The position numbers were made by a program, and so were the translations under genes. This document shows, one piece after another, positions 5,906-6,125 of a stretch of 6,125 nt of DNA (within the stretch, counting starts at the first letter, position 1; each line of letters begins with the position of its first letter). The DNA is from an uncultured Saprospiraceae bacterium. Lineage in GTDB: Bacteria; Bacteroidota; Bacteroidia; Chitinophagales; Saprospiraceae. The notes under the pieces are model-generated. The model had not been told where the DNA came from and ran no database searches. It saw only the letters and a list, made by a program, of their open reading frames with translations. The stretch covers positions 1 to 6,125 of the forward strand of contig CALFYH010000423.1 of NCBI GenBank assembly GCA_937952155.1, in the 5' to 3' direction.

Positions 5906-6125
5906 TGATGTATAATTGGGAACAAAAAGATTGGCTTCAATTTAGGTACAATGAAAATGAATACACAGAAATAGCATTGCGATTTACAGCCTTGGCCGGA
6001 GAAAGTCAGGGATTTATACAAAGCTTATCTGGTAATGAACAATCAGAAACAATCCTAAATGTACTTGTAAAGGAAGCAATAAAAAGTTCTGCAATCGAAG
6101 GCGAAATATTGAGTCGTCAAGATTT
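5905..6125 (+). CDS. Fic family protein, DUF4172-type N-terminus (cut by window end)
   Basis: Only the first 73 codons are present; the reading frame runs off the window end. The fragment starts MMYNWEQKDWLQFRYN, typical of the DUF4172 domain that precedes the Fic domain in a widespread bacterial family. SSAIEGE at 61-67 fits the inhibitory-helix motif [S/T]xxxE[G/N], with Ser61, inhibitory Glu65 and Gly66. Fic enzymes with this N-terminal motif keep their own AMP-transfer activity blocked until the helix moves. The catalytic HPFx[D/E]GNGR loop, and any C-terminal winged-helix DNA-binding domain, would lie beyond the window, so activity cannot be judged. The start is ATGATG at 5905-5910; either ATG could be used. 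There is no Shine-Dalgarno, because a palindrome fills that region. Targets are unknown; the ilv cluster gives no clue to its job. Confidence 0.85.
   Translation, partial: MMYNWEQKDWLQFRYNENEYTEIALRFTALAGESQGFIQSLSGNEQSETILNVLVKEAIKSSAIEGEILSRQD

Overview
The window looks like chromosomal DNA from a member of the Bacteroidota. The evidence is AT-rich DNA, start codons mostly without a Shine-Dalgarno sequence, a TAnnTTTG-type -7 promoter box (TATATTTG at 5871-5878), a lipoprotein signal ending in Ser-Cys, and a ketol-acid reductoisomerase of the type shared with fungal mitochondria. No marker gene is present, so I do not go below phylum.

Positions 160-4899 hold four same-strand genes of branched-chain amino acid synthesis in the order ilvB-ilvN-ilvC-ilvA. 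ilvB and ilvN share one base (TAATG). The ilvN-ilvC and ilvC-ilvA gaps are 79 and 39 bases and contain a related, imperfect spacer sequence. IlvA makes 2-oxobutanoate from threonine. IlvBN condenses pyruvate with pyruvate or 2-oxobutanoate. IlvC reduces and isomerises the acetohydroxy acids. The dihydroxy-acid dehydratase (ilvD) and transaminase steps are not in the window; positions 1-159 do not show a recognisable end of ilvD.

After ilvA the character changes. A 170-base gap with nested inverted repeats leads to an AT-rich gene for a putative lipoprotein of unknown function (5070-5798). Next come two palindromes of identical architecture (TGAGCCGA-N13-TCGGCTCA). The second ends on the first base of the start codon of a Fic-family gene (5905 to the window end, truncated). 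The Fic fragment has the DUF4172-type N-terminus and an SxxxEG inhibitory motif.

The most interesting feature is this pair of palindromes. The four half-sites begin 21, 23 and 21 bp apart, about two helical turns each, and they bracket the predicted promoter and start codon. This is what an operator for tight, possibly autogenous, control of the Fic gene would look like. The ilv part is ordinary core metabolism, and I see no complete new system in the window.
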